Shown here piece after piece: positions 1 through 9,336 of a stretch of 64,000 nucleotides of DNA (position 1 is the stretch's first letter; the number at the start of each line of letters is the position of its first letter). The notes under the pieces are model-generated. The model ran no database searches and was not told the DNA's origin. It saw only the letters and a list, made by a program, of their open reading frames with translations. Source of the DNA: Herpetosiphon aurantiacus DSM 785 (GTDB taxonomy: Bacteria; Chloroflexota; Chloroflexia; Chloroflexales; Herpetosiphonaceae); the NCBI GenBank assembly GCA_000018565.1, contig CP000875.1:697199-761198 (forward strand), given 5' to 3'. Made by a program: the position numbers and the translations under genes.

Positions 1-1
1 T

Positions 2-1969
2 GCGATGTATGGCGAATATACGATGCTCCAAACTTATTATGGACCATGGTTTTGGGTGCATACGGCTTATTCATATGTGTTTATGGCGGCTGGTACGTTA
101 ATTTTGCTGCAAGCATTAGTACTTTCTTCATCGCTTTATCAAAATCAAATTATTGCCTTAATTTTAAGTGCAATCGCGCCATGGGTCACCAATGCGTTTC
201 ATATTTTAGGCTATCGGCCATTTCCCTATCTTGATTTAACCCCGTTTGGCTTTGTGATTAGCACCGTTGCCTTGGCGTGGGGGGCTTTGCGCTATCGTTT
301 GTTCGATACGATTCCAATTGCGCGGCATATTTTGATGGAAAATCTCAGTGAGGGCGTGATTTTTCTCGATGCTAAGCGCCGCGTGATGGATATGAACGCC
401 ACGGCTGGCAAGTTGTTGGATATTCGGCCCGACCAGCAAATTGGTCAATCGGCCATCGTCAGCATTTTAGAACGTTTGGATGCACCGCAATCGGATGATT
501 CTGATGAGCATTTGCGTTGGGAATATACGCTCCATCGCGATGAGAAAAAATTAGTGCTCGATGTGCAATTATCGCCACTGAGCGATCGCAATCGCTATCT
601 TGGCCATTTGCTGTTGCTACGCGATATTACTGAGCGCCATCAGTACGAAGATTTGCTGCGCTCGCAACGTAATTTGTTTGCCGGCTTGGTTGAAGTGGCC
701 CGCGCCACCAGCGCTCAGATTGATCTCGACCAGACCTTGCAAAGCACCTTGGATGTGGCGCTCCACCTAACCACAGCCGAGCAAGGCAGTATTTTTCTGC
801 TCGACCAACATCAAATGGTGACTCATAGCATTTTGGCCCGCGAAAAAGCCACGCGCATCGAACAGCAAAATTTGGTTGGGCGGGTGATGCGCCAAGGCTT
901 GGCAGGCTGGATCGTCGCCCACAATCAAATTGCCTTGATCAAAGACACCCACACTGATGATCGTTGGTTGCATTTGCCAAACGCACCCTACAATGCGCGT
1001 TCGGTGTTGGCCTTGCCGATTTTTGGCACGGCTGGAATTTTGGGTATTTTGATGCTGTTGCATTCAGAGGTTGATCATTTTCGCCAGGAGCATTCCGAGT
1101 TGATGGAAGCGGCTACCGCTCAAATTTCGTTTGCAATTGGCAACGCCCATGTGTACCAAACCCAGCAACAACTGACTCGCGAGCTAAGCCGCGCCAAGGA
1201 TGCTGCCGAGGCTGCTAGCCAAACCAAAAGCCAATTTTTGGCCAATATGAGCCACGAATTACGCACCCCGCTTACCGCGATTATTGGCTATGCCGATGTG
1301 ATGCGCGAAGATTTACTCGATTCCAACGACCAAATTTATTTAGCCGACTTGGATCGGATTCGCTCAGCCGGAGCGCATTTGTTGGGCTTAATCAACGATG
1401 TGCTTGATCTCTCGAAAATTGAGGCAGGCAAAATGCCAGTCTATTGGGAGCAAACCCGCGTCAGCATTCTATTAAATGATGTGATTACGACGGTGCGCCC
1501 ACAGATTGACCGCAACCATAATAGCCTGATGATCGACCAGACCTACCATAACCTGATGTTTTGGACCGATATTTCTAAGTTGCGGCGGGTGTTGATTAAT
1601 TTGTTGGGCAATGCGGCCAAATTCACTGACCATGGCACGATTTCGCTCTCGCTTTTTCTTGATGAAACCGATGAGCCTGCTTGTTTGCAAATACGGGTTT
1701 GCGATACAGGCATTGGGATGACGGCTGAGCAAGTTGCCAATTTGTTTCAAAATTTTAGCCAAGCCGATGCCTCAACAACGCGTAAATATGGCGGCACTGG
1801 GCTTGGCTTGGCGATTAGTCGTAATCTGTGCAAATTAATGGGCGGCGATATTGAAGTGACCAGCGAGTTAGGCCATGGCTCAACTTTTATTGTCAAGTTG
1901 CCATGGGTCGAGCAACCATTTAGCGATCAGCGTGAAGTTGGTTCCGACGGACCACCCTACCTGTTTTGA
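2..1969 (+). CDS. 7TM-PAS-GAF sensor histidine kinase (5'-truncated)
   Basis: Membrane sensor kinase of a two-component system. The first in-window Met is at base 5, but the frame is open to the left edge and begins inside membrane helices, so the true start lies outside. Visible order: about three hydrophobic helices (residues 15-95), the end of a 7TM sensor module of the histidine-kinase N-terminal type; a PAS domain (about 105-215); a GAF domain (about 235-390); HisKA with phospho-acceptor His417 in [12 protein letters not shown]; and HATPase_c with an N box (NLLGNAAKF, about 533), DTGIGM (about 567) and GGTGLGLA (about 597). No receiver domain or response regulator gene is seen in the window. 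Its 3' end overlaps convergent hutI by 50 bp. The stimulus is unknown. Confidence 0.93.
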   Translation, partial: AMYGEYTMLQTYYGPWFWVHTAYSYVFMAAGTLILLQALVLSSSLYQNQIIALILSAIAPWVTNAFHILGYRPFPYLDLTPFGFVISTVALAWGALRYRLFDTIPIARHILMENLSEGVIFLDAKRRVMDMNATAGKLLDIRPDQQIGQSAIVSILERLDAPQSDDSDEHLRWEYTLHRDEKKLVLDVQLSPLSDRNRYLGHLLLLRDITERHQYEDLLRSQRNLFAGLVEVARATSAQIDLDQTLQSTLDVALHLTTAEQGSIFLLDQHQMVTHSILAREKATRIEQQNLVGRVMRQGLAGWIVAHNQIALIKDTHTDDRWLHLPNAPYNARSVLALPIFGTAGILGILMLLHSEVDHFRQEHSELMEAATAQISFAIGNAHVYQTQQQLTRELSRAKDAAEAASQTKSQFLANMSHELRTPLTAIIGYADVMREDLLDSNDQIYLADLDRIRSAGAHLLGLINDVLDLSKIEAGKMPVYWEQTRVSILLNDVITTVRPQIDRNHNSLMIDQTYHNLMFWTDISKLRRVLINLLGNAAKFTDHGTISLSLFLDETDEPACLQIRVCDTGIGMTAEQVANLFQNFSQADASTTRKYGGTGLGLAISRNLCKLMGGDIEVTSELGHGSTFIVKLPWVEQPFSDQREVGSDGPPYLF

Positions 1970-3203
1970 TCACGATGGCGACTGGATTTGTGCCAAACTT
2001 ATAGCCGATATGGCGTTCGTCGGGCAGGTTGAGCAAGGCCAGATCAGCTTGCATGCCAACTGCTAAGCTACCAACGCGCTCATGCTGGCGAATTGCAAAC
2101 GCTGAATTAACCGTGGCCGCGTTCAAGGCCTCGGCTGGAGTCAGCCGTAAATAGCGACAAGCAATGGCAATTGCCATCGGCATCGATTCACAAGGGCTGG
2201 TGCCTGGATTACAATCGGTGGCTAGGGCCAAAATTCCGTTCGCTTCGATTAAACTGCGAGCTGGGCTGAATTGACTCTTGCCCAGACCAAACGGCGTGCC
2301 AGGCAACGAAACGCCCACGGTTTCTGAATTTGCCAAGATCGCGATATGTTCGGGCGGCGTGGCGACCAAGTGATCAACCGAGATTGCCCCTAGTTCGACC
2401 GCTAGCGGCGTGCCACCCAACGGCTCAAACTCATCGACATGCAATTTCAAGCGAAAGCCCAATGCTTTGGCCTTAACCAAAATACGTTGGCTTTGGGCAA
2501 CTGAAAAGGCTCCATTTTCGCAGAAAATGTCGCAAGCCAAGGGTTCTTGCCAGATTGTTTGCTGTTGCCACCAAGCTGCTACTGCAGGCAACATCTCATC
2601 AACCACCAAATCTACAAACGCTTCTGGATTGTCGCGATATTCGGCGGGAATGGCGTGTGCCCCCATAAAGGTCGGCACGATGCCAATTGGATGAGTTTGG
2701 GCTAGCTCAGCGATCGCTTCGAGCATGGTTAATTCGGTAGCGGTATCAAGCCCATAGCCACTTTTGATTTCGACGGTAGTTGTGCCATGGGCCAATAATT
2801 GATCAAGCCGTGGGCGGGTTTGGGCAACTAATTCGGCTTTACTGGCTGCTCGTGTGGCATGAACTGTTGACATAATTCCTCCACCAGCCGCCATTAATTC
2901 GCTATAGCTTGCGCCTTTGATTCGTAATTCGAACTCATGGGCGCGATCGCCTGCATAACAAGCGTGGGTGTGGGGATCGACAAAGCCTGGGATTGCCAAA
3001 TAACCACCTGCATCGATTGTTTGATCGGCAGTCCAAGCGCTAAGCTCGGCCTGACTGCCAAGTGCCACGATGTTGCCTGCTTGGACAGCAACAACAGCTT
3101 GGTCGATAGCGGTTAATTGGGCCAGCTGTTGGCCGCGTAAAGGTGCTTGCGGGCCAGTAACCAAGCGACCTATATTGGTAATTAATTGATCAGCGTGGGG
3201 CAT
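1920..3203 (-). CDS. hutI: Imidazolonepropionase
   Basis: Cytoplasmic metal-dependent amidohydrolase that opens 4-imidazolone-5-propionate to N-formimino-L-glutamate, the third step of histidine breakdown. The protein is 427 aa, the usual size. It has the family metal motif [15 protein letters not shown] near residue 80, [10 protein letters not shown], and a downstream [10 protein letters not shown] segment carrying a second metal-binding His. I chose ATG at 3203 because AAGGAGGA sits just upstream; the longer frame to 3254 lacks a ribosome site. It converges on and overlaps the histidine kinase gene. hutU, the preceding enzyme, is at 27.9 kb in this window, so the pathway is split. hutH is not seen here. 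Confidence 0.95.
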   Translation of the reverse strand: MPHADQLITNIGRLVTGPQAPLRGQQLAQLTAIDQAVVAVQAGNIVALGSQAELSAWTADQTIDAGGYLAIPGFVDPHTHACYAGDRAHEFELRIKGASYSELMAAGGGIMSTVHATRAASKAELVAQTRPRLDQLLAHGTTTVEIKSGYGLDTATELTMLEAIAELAQTHPIGIVPTFMGAHAIPAEYRDNPEAFVDLVVDEMLPAVAAWWQQQTIWQEPLACDIFCENGAFSVAQSQRILVKAKALGFRLKLHVDEFEPLGGTPLAVELGAISVDHLVATPPEHIAILANSETVGVSLPGTPFGLGKSQFSPARSLIEANGILALATDCNPGTSPCESMPMAIAIACRYLRLTPAEALNAATVNSAFAIRQHERVGSLAVGMQADLALLNLPDERHIGYKFGTNPVAIVIKTGRVVRRNQLHADR

Positions 3204-3256
3204 AACTCCTCCTTGAGTTAACTGCGAGCAACGATAACCGCTGTATCCTACCACAG

Positions 3257-3284
3257 CTGAAAAGGTCGGCTTATCTGCTATAAT
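3257..3284 (+). promoter_or_regulatory. Promoter for the small membrane protein gene
   Basis: A perfect TATAAT (3279-3284) is preceded at 16 bp by CTGAAA (3257-3262), a weak -35. It lies between the divergent hutI start and the gene at 3314, whose GGAGG follows about 15 bp later. Confidence 0.4.
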
Positions 3285-3313
3285 AGCCTTACCAATAAGG
3301 AGGATACACGGTC

Positions 3314-3505
3314 ATGACAATCAATCGCCGTTCGACGCGGGCGCGTCGGCGACCACCAATTCGCAATATCAAAACATCATCAGCAGCCGGCATGAACCCA
3401 GATGTGGAATATATCTACATTCGCCATGATCTGATTCGGATCATTTTGATGGGTGGTGGGTTGTTGGCACTTATGGTCGTGCTAGCTGTATTAAATGTGT
3501 TCTAG
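3314..3505 (+). CDS. Small single-pass membrane protein, unknown function
   Basis: A 63-aa protein with an Arg-rich N-terminus (residues 5-18, including RRSTRARRRPP), a polar linker, and one C-terminal hydrophobic helix (about residues 40-62, ending in VLNVF). That layout predicts a tail-anchored inner-membrane protein with its basic head in the cytoplasm. A strong AAGGAGGA site lies 12 bp before the ATG, a TATAAT box lies upstream, and a clean intrinsic terminator follows at once, so it is a single-gene transcription unit. I do not recognise a named family. The strong expression signals argue that it is real despite its size. Confidence 0.75.
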   Translation: MTINRRSTRARRRPPIRNIKTSSAAGMNPDVEYIYIRHDLIRIILMGGGLLALMVVLAVLNVF

Positions 3506-3530
3506 CCGACACATTATTGGCTTGCTGCTG

Positions 3531-3557
3531 GCACGGCCTACGCCGTGCTTCTTTTTT
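3531..3557 (+). terminator. Intrinsic terminator
   Basis: Perfect 7-bp stem GCACGGC / GCCGTGC with a CTAC loop, then TTCTTTTTT. It ends the small membrane protein gene. Confidence 0.85.
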
Positions 3558-3583
3558 GAGCAGCGCCTATGCTTGAGGTTGCT

Positions 3584-4552
3584 ATGAGCGATGAACGTTT
3601 AGCCAGTAAAGCAGCACGTTTACGCTGGATTGAACGCAAACTCTATAATAATCCCCAAGGCTTGCGGGTGATGGATTTGGCCGAGGCTACGGGCATGGAT
3701 CGGCGCACCATCTACCGCGATTTGGGTGCGCTTGAAGACATGGGCGTGCCAATGTGGCAATTTGAGGGCAAATTTGGGATTAATCGCGAAGATTATCTCT
3801 CAACAGTGCGCTTAAATTTAAATCAAACAATTTCGCTGTTTTTTGCTGCCCGTTTGCTGGCCCACCATAGCGATGAGCAAAACCCGCATGTGGTGGCGGC
3901 GCTTGAGAAAATTGCGGCCTCGCTGCCCGATGAAACAATTGCTAAACATTTGAGCAATGTTGCCGCCCAAATTCAACTGCGCCCAACCCGCCGCGAATAT
4001 ATTTTGGTGCTCGAAACCTTCACTCGCGCTTGGGCTGATCGGCGTATGGTTAAATTTTCGTATTGGGCCTCGAACCGTGAGGAGCCTGAGGAGCGCACGG
4101 TTGCGCCGTATGTGCTCGAAGTGTCGCGGTTTGAACCAGCCTCATATGTGATTGGCCACGACCCATTACGCAATGCTTTGCGCACATTTAAGCTCGAACG
4201 AGTCCAACGCGCCGAAATTCTTGATCTCGAATATGTGATTCCCGCGGATTTCGACCCATACTCCATGCTGGCCGATAGCTGGGGCATCATGGACGAGGGC
4301 AATACTGTCACGGTGCGCTTACGATTTAGCGCAGTTGTGGCCCGTCGCGTCAAAGAAAGCACGTGGCATCGGTCGCAAGAAGTGATCGATTTGCCCGATG
4401 GTGGCTGTGAGCTTTCGATGAAACTCGCTGGTACGCGTGAAATGCGTTCATGGGTGCTGGGCTGGGGTGCTGATGTTGAGGTATTGGCTCCAGCTGATCT
4501 ACGCGCTGAAGTTGCCGAGCACGCTCAACGGATGGTTCAGCAATATCAATAG
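3584..4552 (+). CDS. HTH and WYL-domain transcriptional regulator
   Basis: DNA-binding regulator of the DeoR-like HTH plus WYL class, which as a family senses nucleic-acid or nucleotide ligands through the WYL domain. It has an N-terminal winged helix (about residues 10-65, with MDLAEATGMDRRTIYRDL as recognition region), a helical linker, a WYL-type beta domain (about 150-225; RMVKFSYW, VAPYVLEVS, RTFKLERVQRAEIL) and a C-terminal WCX-like extension. Two starts compete. I prefer ATG 3584, with TTGAGG 8 bp upstream, giving 322 aa; ATG 3569 would add MLEVA. It is bounded by terminators on both sides, so monocistronic. Its target is not evident from the neighbours. Confidence 0.88.
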   Translation: MSDERLASKAARLRWIERKLYNNPQGLRVMDLAEATGMDRRTIYRDLGALEDMGVPMWQFEGKFGINREDYLSTVRLNLNQTISLFFAARLLAHHSDEQNPHVVAALEKIAASLPDETIAKHLSNVAAQIQLRPTRREYILVLETFTRAWADRRMVKFSYWASNREEPEERTVAPYVLEVSRFEPASYVIGHDPLRNALRTFKLERVQRAEILDLEYVIPADFDPYSMLADSWGIMDEGNTVTVRLRFSAVVARRVKESTWHRSQEVIDLPDGGCELSMKLAGTREMRSWVLGWGADVEVLAPADLRAEVAEHAQRMVQQYQ

Positions 4553-4580
4553 TTAATTGGGCCAATTTGAATCAATCAAC

Positions 4581-4620
4581 AACCCCTGATCTCGCGATTG
4601 AGATGAGGGGTTTGTTTGTT
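4581..4620 (+). terminator. Intrinsic terminator after the WYL regulator
   Basis: The stem AACCCCT-GATCTC pairs with GAGAT-GAGGGGTT around GCGATT, followed by TTTGTTTGTT. It is 30 bp beyond the stop codon. Confidence 0.75.
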
Positions 4621-4732
4621 AATGTCATCAATCGCTCACCCGCCGTTAAGCGATATTTTCGGCTTGGCAACTCAACACGCGGTACAATAGCACAGAATGC
4701 GGAGTATCAGGCATTGATTTAAGGATGAGTGC

Positions 4733-6220
4733 ATGCAGCATGTGGTGATTGTTGGCGGCGGTTTAGGTGGTTTGGCAGCAGCCTTGCGGCTACGGGCGGC
4801 TGGTGTCGCCGTAACTTTATTTGAAAAAAACACGGCCCTTGGTGGCAAAATGGCCCAAGTTGTGCAACATGGCTTTCGCTTTGATACAGGACCATCGCTG
4901 TTTACGATGCCATGGGTGGTGGAAGAATTGCTCGCCAGTGTTGGGCGTGATCTCGCCAGCGAACTGACAATTAAGCCGGTTGATCCAACCTGCCGTTATC
5001 AATGGCCTGATGGCACACGCCTCGATGCTTGGAGCGATCTGCCCAAGCTTTTGAAAGAAATTGAACGCCTCGAACCAGCCGATGTTGCAGGCTTTTTGGG
5101 CTTTATGGCATTTAGCGCCCAGATTTATCAAGCAGCGGCTGAGCCATTTTTGCTTGAGCCATTTCAGGGCTTGCGCACAATGCTGCAACCACGTTTACTG
5201 CGCGATGTTTGGAAAATTGCCCCCTTGAAAACTGTTGATCAAGCGGTGCGCCACTATTTCAAACACCCCTATCTGCGCCAGTTGTTCAATCGCTATGCTA
5301 CCTATAATGGCTCCTCGCCCTATCGTTCGCCCGCGACGTTTTGTATTATTCCTTATGTTGAAATCGCCCAAGGCGGCTGGTATATCGACGGTGGTATGTA
5401 TCAATTGGCGGCGACGCTAGGCCGAATTGCTGGCGAAATGGGTGTCGATATTCAGTTAAATAGTTTGGTTAGCGAAGTTATTGTAACCAACAAAACCGCT
5501 ACTGGTGTGCGTTTGAGCGATGGCCGCACGATTAATGCCGATTATGTGATTGTGAATGCTGATGCGATGTATGCGCTTGATCAGCTGATTCCAACCACCA
5601 AAGCGCCAACCCACGAATTGGCGTGCTCAGGTTTTGTGTTGCTGTTGGGGGTTAATCGCGATTACGCTCAATTGCAGCATCACAACATTTTCTTTAGCGG
5701 CGATTATGCCGCCGAATTTCGGGCAATTTTTGAGCATGGTGTGCCAGCAGTTGACCCGACAATCTATATCGCTGCAACCTGCCGCTCGAACCCTGAGCAT
5801 GCCCCGCCTGGAATGCTGAATTTATTTGTGCTGGTCAATGCCCCAGTCACAGGTCGGGTGAATTGGCAACGCGAGGCGGCGGCCTATCGTGATTTAGTGG
5901 TGCGCCGTTTGGAGCAGCATGGCTTGGTTGGGCTGAATCAAGCGATTATCAGCGAAACTATGCTCACGCCTGCTGATCTGGCGAGCATGACCAATGCCCA
6001 GCGTGGCTCGTTGTATGGCCCTGCCTCGCATGGCTTACAGGCAGCCTTTTTGCGGCCAGCCAATCAGCCAGCAGGCTTGCAGAATTTGGCCCTTGTTGGT
6101 GGGGCGACCCATCCTGGTGGTGGAATTCCGCTGGTGTTGTTGTCGGGCAAAGCTGGGGCACGCTGGGCATTGCAAAGATTAGGAGTTGCTGAGAAGCCCA
6201 AACTTGGGACTATTTTCTGA
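4733..6220 (+). CDS. Phytoene desaturase-family (CrtI-type) carotenoid oxidoreductase
   Basis: FAD-dependent carotenoid desaturase/oxidase family enzyme, 495 aa, the normal length. It has an N-terminal dinucleotide fold VVIVGGGLGGLAAALRLRA (residues 4-22), ALGGKM, the FRFDTGPSLFTMP segment typical of CrtI proteins, and a C-terminal FAD-binding signature ALVGGATHPGGGIPLV. An AAGGATGA site precedes the ATG. The sequence alone does not say whether it acts on phytoene, on neurosporene derivatives (CrtD-like), or as a terminal carotenoid oxidase. No other carotenoid gene is adjacent, and the following gene is dsbA-like, so operon context does not decide. Confidence 0.85.
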   Translation: MQHVVIVGGGLGGLAAALRLRAAGVAVTLFEKNTALGGKMAQVVQHGFRFDTGPSLFTMPWVVEELLASVGRDLASELTIKPVDPTCRYQWPDGTRLDAWSDLPKLLKEIERLEPADVAGFLGFMAFSAQIYQAAAEPFLLEPFQGLRTMLQPRLLRDVWKIAPLKTVDQAVRHYFKHPYLRQLFNRYATYNGSSPYRSPATFCIIPYVEIAQGGWYIDGGMYQLAATLGRIAGEMGVDIQLNSLVSEVIVTNKTATGVRLSDGRTINADYVIVNADAMYALDQLIPTTKAPTHELACSGFVLLLGVNRDYAQLQHHNIFFSGDYAAEFRAIFEHGVPAVDPTIYIAATCRSNPEHAPPGMLNLFVLVNAPVTGRVNWQREAAAYRDLVVRRLEQHGLVGLNQAIISETMLTPADLASMTNAQRGSLYGPASHGLQAAFLRPANQPAGLQNLALVGGATHPGGGIPLVLLSGKAGARWALQRLGVAEKPKLGTIF

Positions 6221-6308
6221 TAGTCAGGTTGGTCAAAGATCGCTACGATGCGACTGTGGTAGCAGTTTGCTTGCCAAAATACAGCTGTTGGATGAAAGGA
6301 ATAATGTT

Positions 6309-7049
6309 ATGAGTAATACCCCCAAACCGCGCCAAGGCCGCCAGCGAGTACGCGAAAAGCGCTCGTTGTTGCCATTCTATTTGATGCTCGGCTTGGTTGG
6401 CATTGTTGGATTAACCTTTGTGTTTATTCAGGCCTTACAAACTCCGGTTGCTCCGCCCAGTGCCAGCATCCCGATTCGTCCTGTGATCAACGCAGCCATT
6501 GGTCAAACCTCGGAAGGCTATTGGTATAAGGGCGATCCCAATGCTCCAATCAAGGTGATTGAATTTGCTGATTTTGAATGTCCAGGCTGTCGCCAGCTTG
6601 AAGTTGATCTAGCAAATGCCAATTTTGATGCTGAATATATTGAAACTGGCAAAGTTCAATGGATTTATCGTGAATTTCCCTTGCGTAGCATTCATAAATC
6701 GGCCCAATATACAGCTGAAGTAAGCCGCTGTGCTGGCGACCAAGGTGTCTATTGGCCGGTGCATATGGCACTTTATGATAGCCAATTGCAATGGACAAAC
6801 TTAGACAACCCTAATCCACTCATCCTTGATGCAGCGGTCAAGGCTGGCGCTAACCTCGATAAATTGGAAGATTGTATGGATGCTGAAACGCATACAGCAG
6901 CCATCAATGCTTCCTACGATTCGGCCAAAAGCTTAGGCCTCGATCAAACGCCGACCGTTTTTATTAATGATGATCGGATTAATTTCGTGGGTGATTTTTA
7001 TACCGACTTAAAGCTCGCAATTGATGCGAAATTAGGTGTTACTCCCTAG
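6309..7049 (+). CDS. DsbA-family thiol:disulfide oxidoreductase, membrane-anchored
   Basis: Extracytoplasmic disulfide-forming thioredoxin-fold protein, 246 aa. It has a basic N-terminus, one membrane anchor (about residues 22-42) and a DsbA-like domain with active site C91-PG-C94 in the context FADFECPGCRQL. The cis-Pro loop is TPTVFIN near residue 217. Two further Cys (AVSRC-type and EDCMD) lie in the inserted helical part. The start is ATG 6309 after GAAAGGAA; the longer frame to 6186 runs back into the desaturase gene and is not needed. The next gene, 10 bp on, is a VKOR homologue, the expected reoxidase. Together they make a DsbA/VKOR oxidative-folding pair. Confidence 0.93.
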   Translation: MSNTPKPRQGRQRVREKRSLLPFYLMLGLVGIVGLTFVFIQALQTPVAPPSASIPIRPVINAAIGQTSEGYWYKGDPNAPIKVIEFADFECPGCRQLEVDLANANFDAEYIETGKVQWIYREFPLRSIHKSAQYTAEVSRCAGDQGVYWPVHMALYDSQLQWTNLDNPNPLILDAAVKAGANLDKLEDCMDAETHTAAINASYDSAKSLGLDQTPTVFINDDRINFVGDFYTDLKLAIDAKLGVTP

Positions 7050-7059
7050 GAGGCGTGTA

Positions 7060-7560
7060 ATGGACGACCGTCCGTATTGGCCGCGTATGGCCATGGCTTT
7101 TTTGGCGCTTGGTGGCCTGATTAATTCAAGTTATCTAACCATTCACCGTTTGCGACCAACCCAAAGCGCCCCGCTGGTGTGTGGTGTGGTTGGCAATTGT
7201 GAAGCTGTGCAAGCCAGCAAATATAGTGTTTTTCCCCCAACCAATGGCATTCCGGTGGCCTATATTGGCTTTGTGGGCTTTTTGTTGTTGGTGGTGCTGA
7301 GCGTGCTGAGTTTGCAGCGGTCGCAGATTGGGCGATTTAGTTTGCCAACGATCAACTTGGTGTTGGCAAGCGGTGGACTGGCATTTTCGGCCTATCTGAC
7401 GGCAATTGAGGCTTGGGTGCTGCACGAATGGTGTCAGTGGTGCATTATCTCGGCGGTGGTGGCAGTGCTCTTTTGGGCTTTAGCAGGGTTCGATTGGTGG
7501 CAAGCCCGCCGATCAGTTGATTCTGAATCGCTCGAACCTGCCAACGCGACTGCGGTATAA
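7060..7560 (+). CDS. VKOR-family quinone-linked disulfide reoxidase
   Basis: Integral membrane protein, 166 aa, with about four hydrophobic helices, related to vitamin K epoxide reductase. In bacteria this family replaces DsbB, passing electrons from DsbA-like proteins to quinone. It has the expected loop cysteines C41 and C47 (LVCGVVGNCEAV) and the CxxC C125-QW-C128 (HEWCQWC). ATG 7060 is preceded by a perfect AGGAGG that overlaps the stop of the dsbA-like gene, so the two are translationally linked. A TATAAT overlapping its stop codon may serve the downstream GNAT gene. Confidence 0.93.
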   Translation: MDDRPYWPRMAMAFLALGGLINSSYLTIHRLRPTQSAPLVCGVVGNCEAVQASKYSVFPPTNGIPVAYIGFVGFLLLVVLSVLSLQRSQIGRFSLPTINLVLASGGLAFSAYLTAIEAWVLHEWCQWCIISAVVAVLFWALAGFDWWQARRSVDSESLEPANATAV

Positions 7561-7593
7561 TACAGATTATTATTCAAGTAAGGACCAGCGTTT

Positions 7594-8145
7594 ATGGCGC
7601 ATTTTGAATCGATCTTTAGTGTGCGATTGTGTCACCCTGAAGATGCTCCTTTGCTCGCTCCGTTGATTTCGGCTTTGGCTACTGAAGAAGGCGTAACGCC
7701 GCCCGAACCCGAAGCCTTGGAAGAGATTATTCGGGCGATGCTGACTACTGGCTTTAGCGATTTTGTGATTGCTGAGCGTGGCCCCAACGAAGATGAAGTT
7801 GTGGGTTGTATTCAGATTAATTATCGGCTTTCGACTTGGGCTGCCGCGCCCTATGCCTATTTAGAAGATTTTTACCTTGTGCCCGAAGCGCGTGCCCAAG
7901 GGATTGGCACCAAATTGCTCGATTACGCCTGTCAGCGGGCCGAGGGCAAAGGCTGCCAAAATGTACAACTTGATGTCCGTGAGGCCAACAAAGGCGCAAT
8001 GCGTTTGTATGCCCGCTATGGCTTCAAAGTGACCAACAGCATGATTTGGAAACGCGATAAGCCAGAGTGTGAGCACGATTACAGTGCCGAAATCAACGAA
8101 TTGGTCGATCATTTACGCGGCAATGAGGAAACGGAGGCAGCCTAG
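7594..8145 (+). CDS. GNAT-family N-acetyltransferase
   Basis: Acetyl-CoA-dependent acyltransferase, 183 aa, one GNAT domain. The acetyl-CoA loop is EARAQGIGTKLLDYA (about residues 96-110) after the beta-strand YLEDFYLVP. The C-terminal motif LYARYGFK is also seen, followed by a short acidic tail of about 30 residues. A TAAGGA site lies upstream of ATG 7594, and a TATAAT (7556-7561) lies at the end of the previous gene. The substrate cannot be inferred. Its stop codon overlaps the GTG start of the M50 protease gene by one base, so the two are co-translated. Confidence 0.9.
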   Translation: MAHFESIFSVRLCHPEDAPLLAPLISALATEEGVTPPEPEALEEIIRAMLTTGFSDFVIAERGPNEDEVVGCIQINYRLSTWAAAPYAYLEDFYLVPEARAQGIGTKLLDYACQRAEGKGCQNVQLDVREANKGAMRLYARYGFKVTNSMIWKRDKPECEHDYSAEINELVDHLRGNEETEAA

Positions 8146-9230
8146 TGTGGAGCATGCGCATCGGTAATGTCAGTGGTATCCCGATTAAATTGCATCTTAG
8201 CTGGCTGATTTTGGCTGGTCTGAGCATCTATAGCTTTGAGCAGATGTTTACGCTCAATGGGCAATCGGGCTTACCGCTAGCCTTGCTTGGCACATTACTG
8301 TTGTTGTGCTCAATTGTGCTGCATGAAGTTGGCCATGCCCTAATGGCTCGGCGGTTAGGCTTGCGAGTAACAGCAATCACGCTGTTTTTAACTGGCGGCC
8401 TAACCGAGCTGGCCGATGATGTTGATTTGCCGCAAAGCGAATTTAAAATTGCCTTGGTTGGCCCATTAGTCAATGTTGGCTTGGCAATTGTGGCGTTCGT
8501 TGGGGCGTGGTTTTCCCAAGGGGTTTGGGCTAGTTTTTGGGCGACCTTGGCGATTGTCAATGGTTTGTTGGCAGTGTTTAATTTGCTGCCCTGTCATCCA
8601 CTCGATGGCGGGCGTGTGTTACGCTCGATCTTCTGGTTTTTGAATGATGATTTGTTGCGGGGCACGCTCCAAGCCAGCATGGTTGGGCGCTATCTTGGCA
8701 ACGGCTTGATGATCATCGGGCTAGTAGCCTTGTTTAGTAATGCCTTGACTGGCAGTTTGCTCTTGCTGATGGGCTGGATGACCAATCGGGCTGCGGTCAG
8801 CAATTTTGTGCAAACCACCCTAAACTACACCCTCAGCCGAGCTTTGGTTGGCGAAGTGATGACCCGTAGTTTTCGGACAGTTTCGCCGCATTTAACCCTC
8901 GATTTATTTGCTGGCCAATATTTGCTGGGCCAAGCCGAGCCTGCTTTTCCGGTCGTACACTCCGAACGTTTGATCGGCATGATCAGCGTGCAACATCTGT
9001 ATCGCTATGCGATGGGCGAATGGCGTAGCGTCTCGGTTGGCGATGCCATGACTCCCAAGGCTGATTTGCCACGGCTCAATGTTGGCGATAGTATGCAAAC
9101 TGCCTACTACACGATGCTTGGTCAGCGGTACGATAGCCTACCCGTGACCGATGGCGATGCGGTGGTGGGGATTGTGCGCCATCGTGATGTGGTAGCGTTT
9201 GTGCAAAGCGCCCTCAAAATCAACGTTTAA
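8145..9230 (+). CDS. Site-2 protease-like M50 metallopeptidase with tandem CBS domains
   Basis: Polytopic membrane zinc protease of the M50 (SpoIVFB-like) class. It has zinc motif H60-E-V-G-H64 in a hydrophobic helix and the second-site motif NLLPCHPLDGGRVLRS (about residues 146-161) supplying the Asp ligand. A C-terminal CBS pair (about 236-350; VGEVMTRSF and VGDAMTPKADL) usually binds adenosine nucleotides and gates activity. The GTG start overlaps the upstream TAG by one base, and GGAGG lies 7 bp before it; an internal ATG at 8154 is the alternative. The substrate is unknown; the family cleaves membrane-bound regulators. Confidence 0.92.
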   Translation: MWSMRIGNVSGIPIKLHLSWLILAGLSIYSFEQMFTLNGQSGLPLALLGTLLLLCSIVLHEVGHALMARRLGLRVTAITLFLTGGLTELADDVDLPQSEFKIALVGPLVNVGLAIVAFVGAWFSQGVWASFWATLAIVNGLLAVFNLLPCHPLDGGRVLRSIFWFLNDDLLRGTLQASMVGRYLGNGLMIIGLVALFSNALTGSLLLLMGWMTNRAAVSNFVQTTLNYTLSRALVGEVMTRSFRTVSPHLTLDLFAGQYLLGQAEPAFPVVHSERLIGMISVQHLYRYAMGEWRSVSVGDAMTPKADLPRLNVGDSMQTAYYTMLGQRYDSLPVTDGDAVVGIVRHRDVVAFVQSALKINV

Positions 9231-9265
9231 AGCATCTGCCGCTTTACGCATTTCAAACTGTAACC

Positions 9266-9302
9266 AAAAGCTGTATCTAGCGTTATAGAGATACAGCTTT
9301 TG
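9266..9302 (+). terminator. Intrinsic terminator, possibly bidirectional
   Basis: Perfect 13-bp stem AAAAGCTGTATCT / AGATACAGCTTTT around a 10-nt loop, with an A run on one side and TTTT on the other. It sits between the M50 gene and the WD40 protein gene. Confidence 0.85.
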
Positions 9303-9336
9303 CTGATTAACTGCATCGATTGAGAGAGGAACCCCT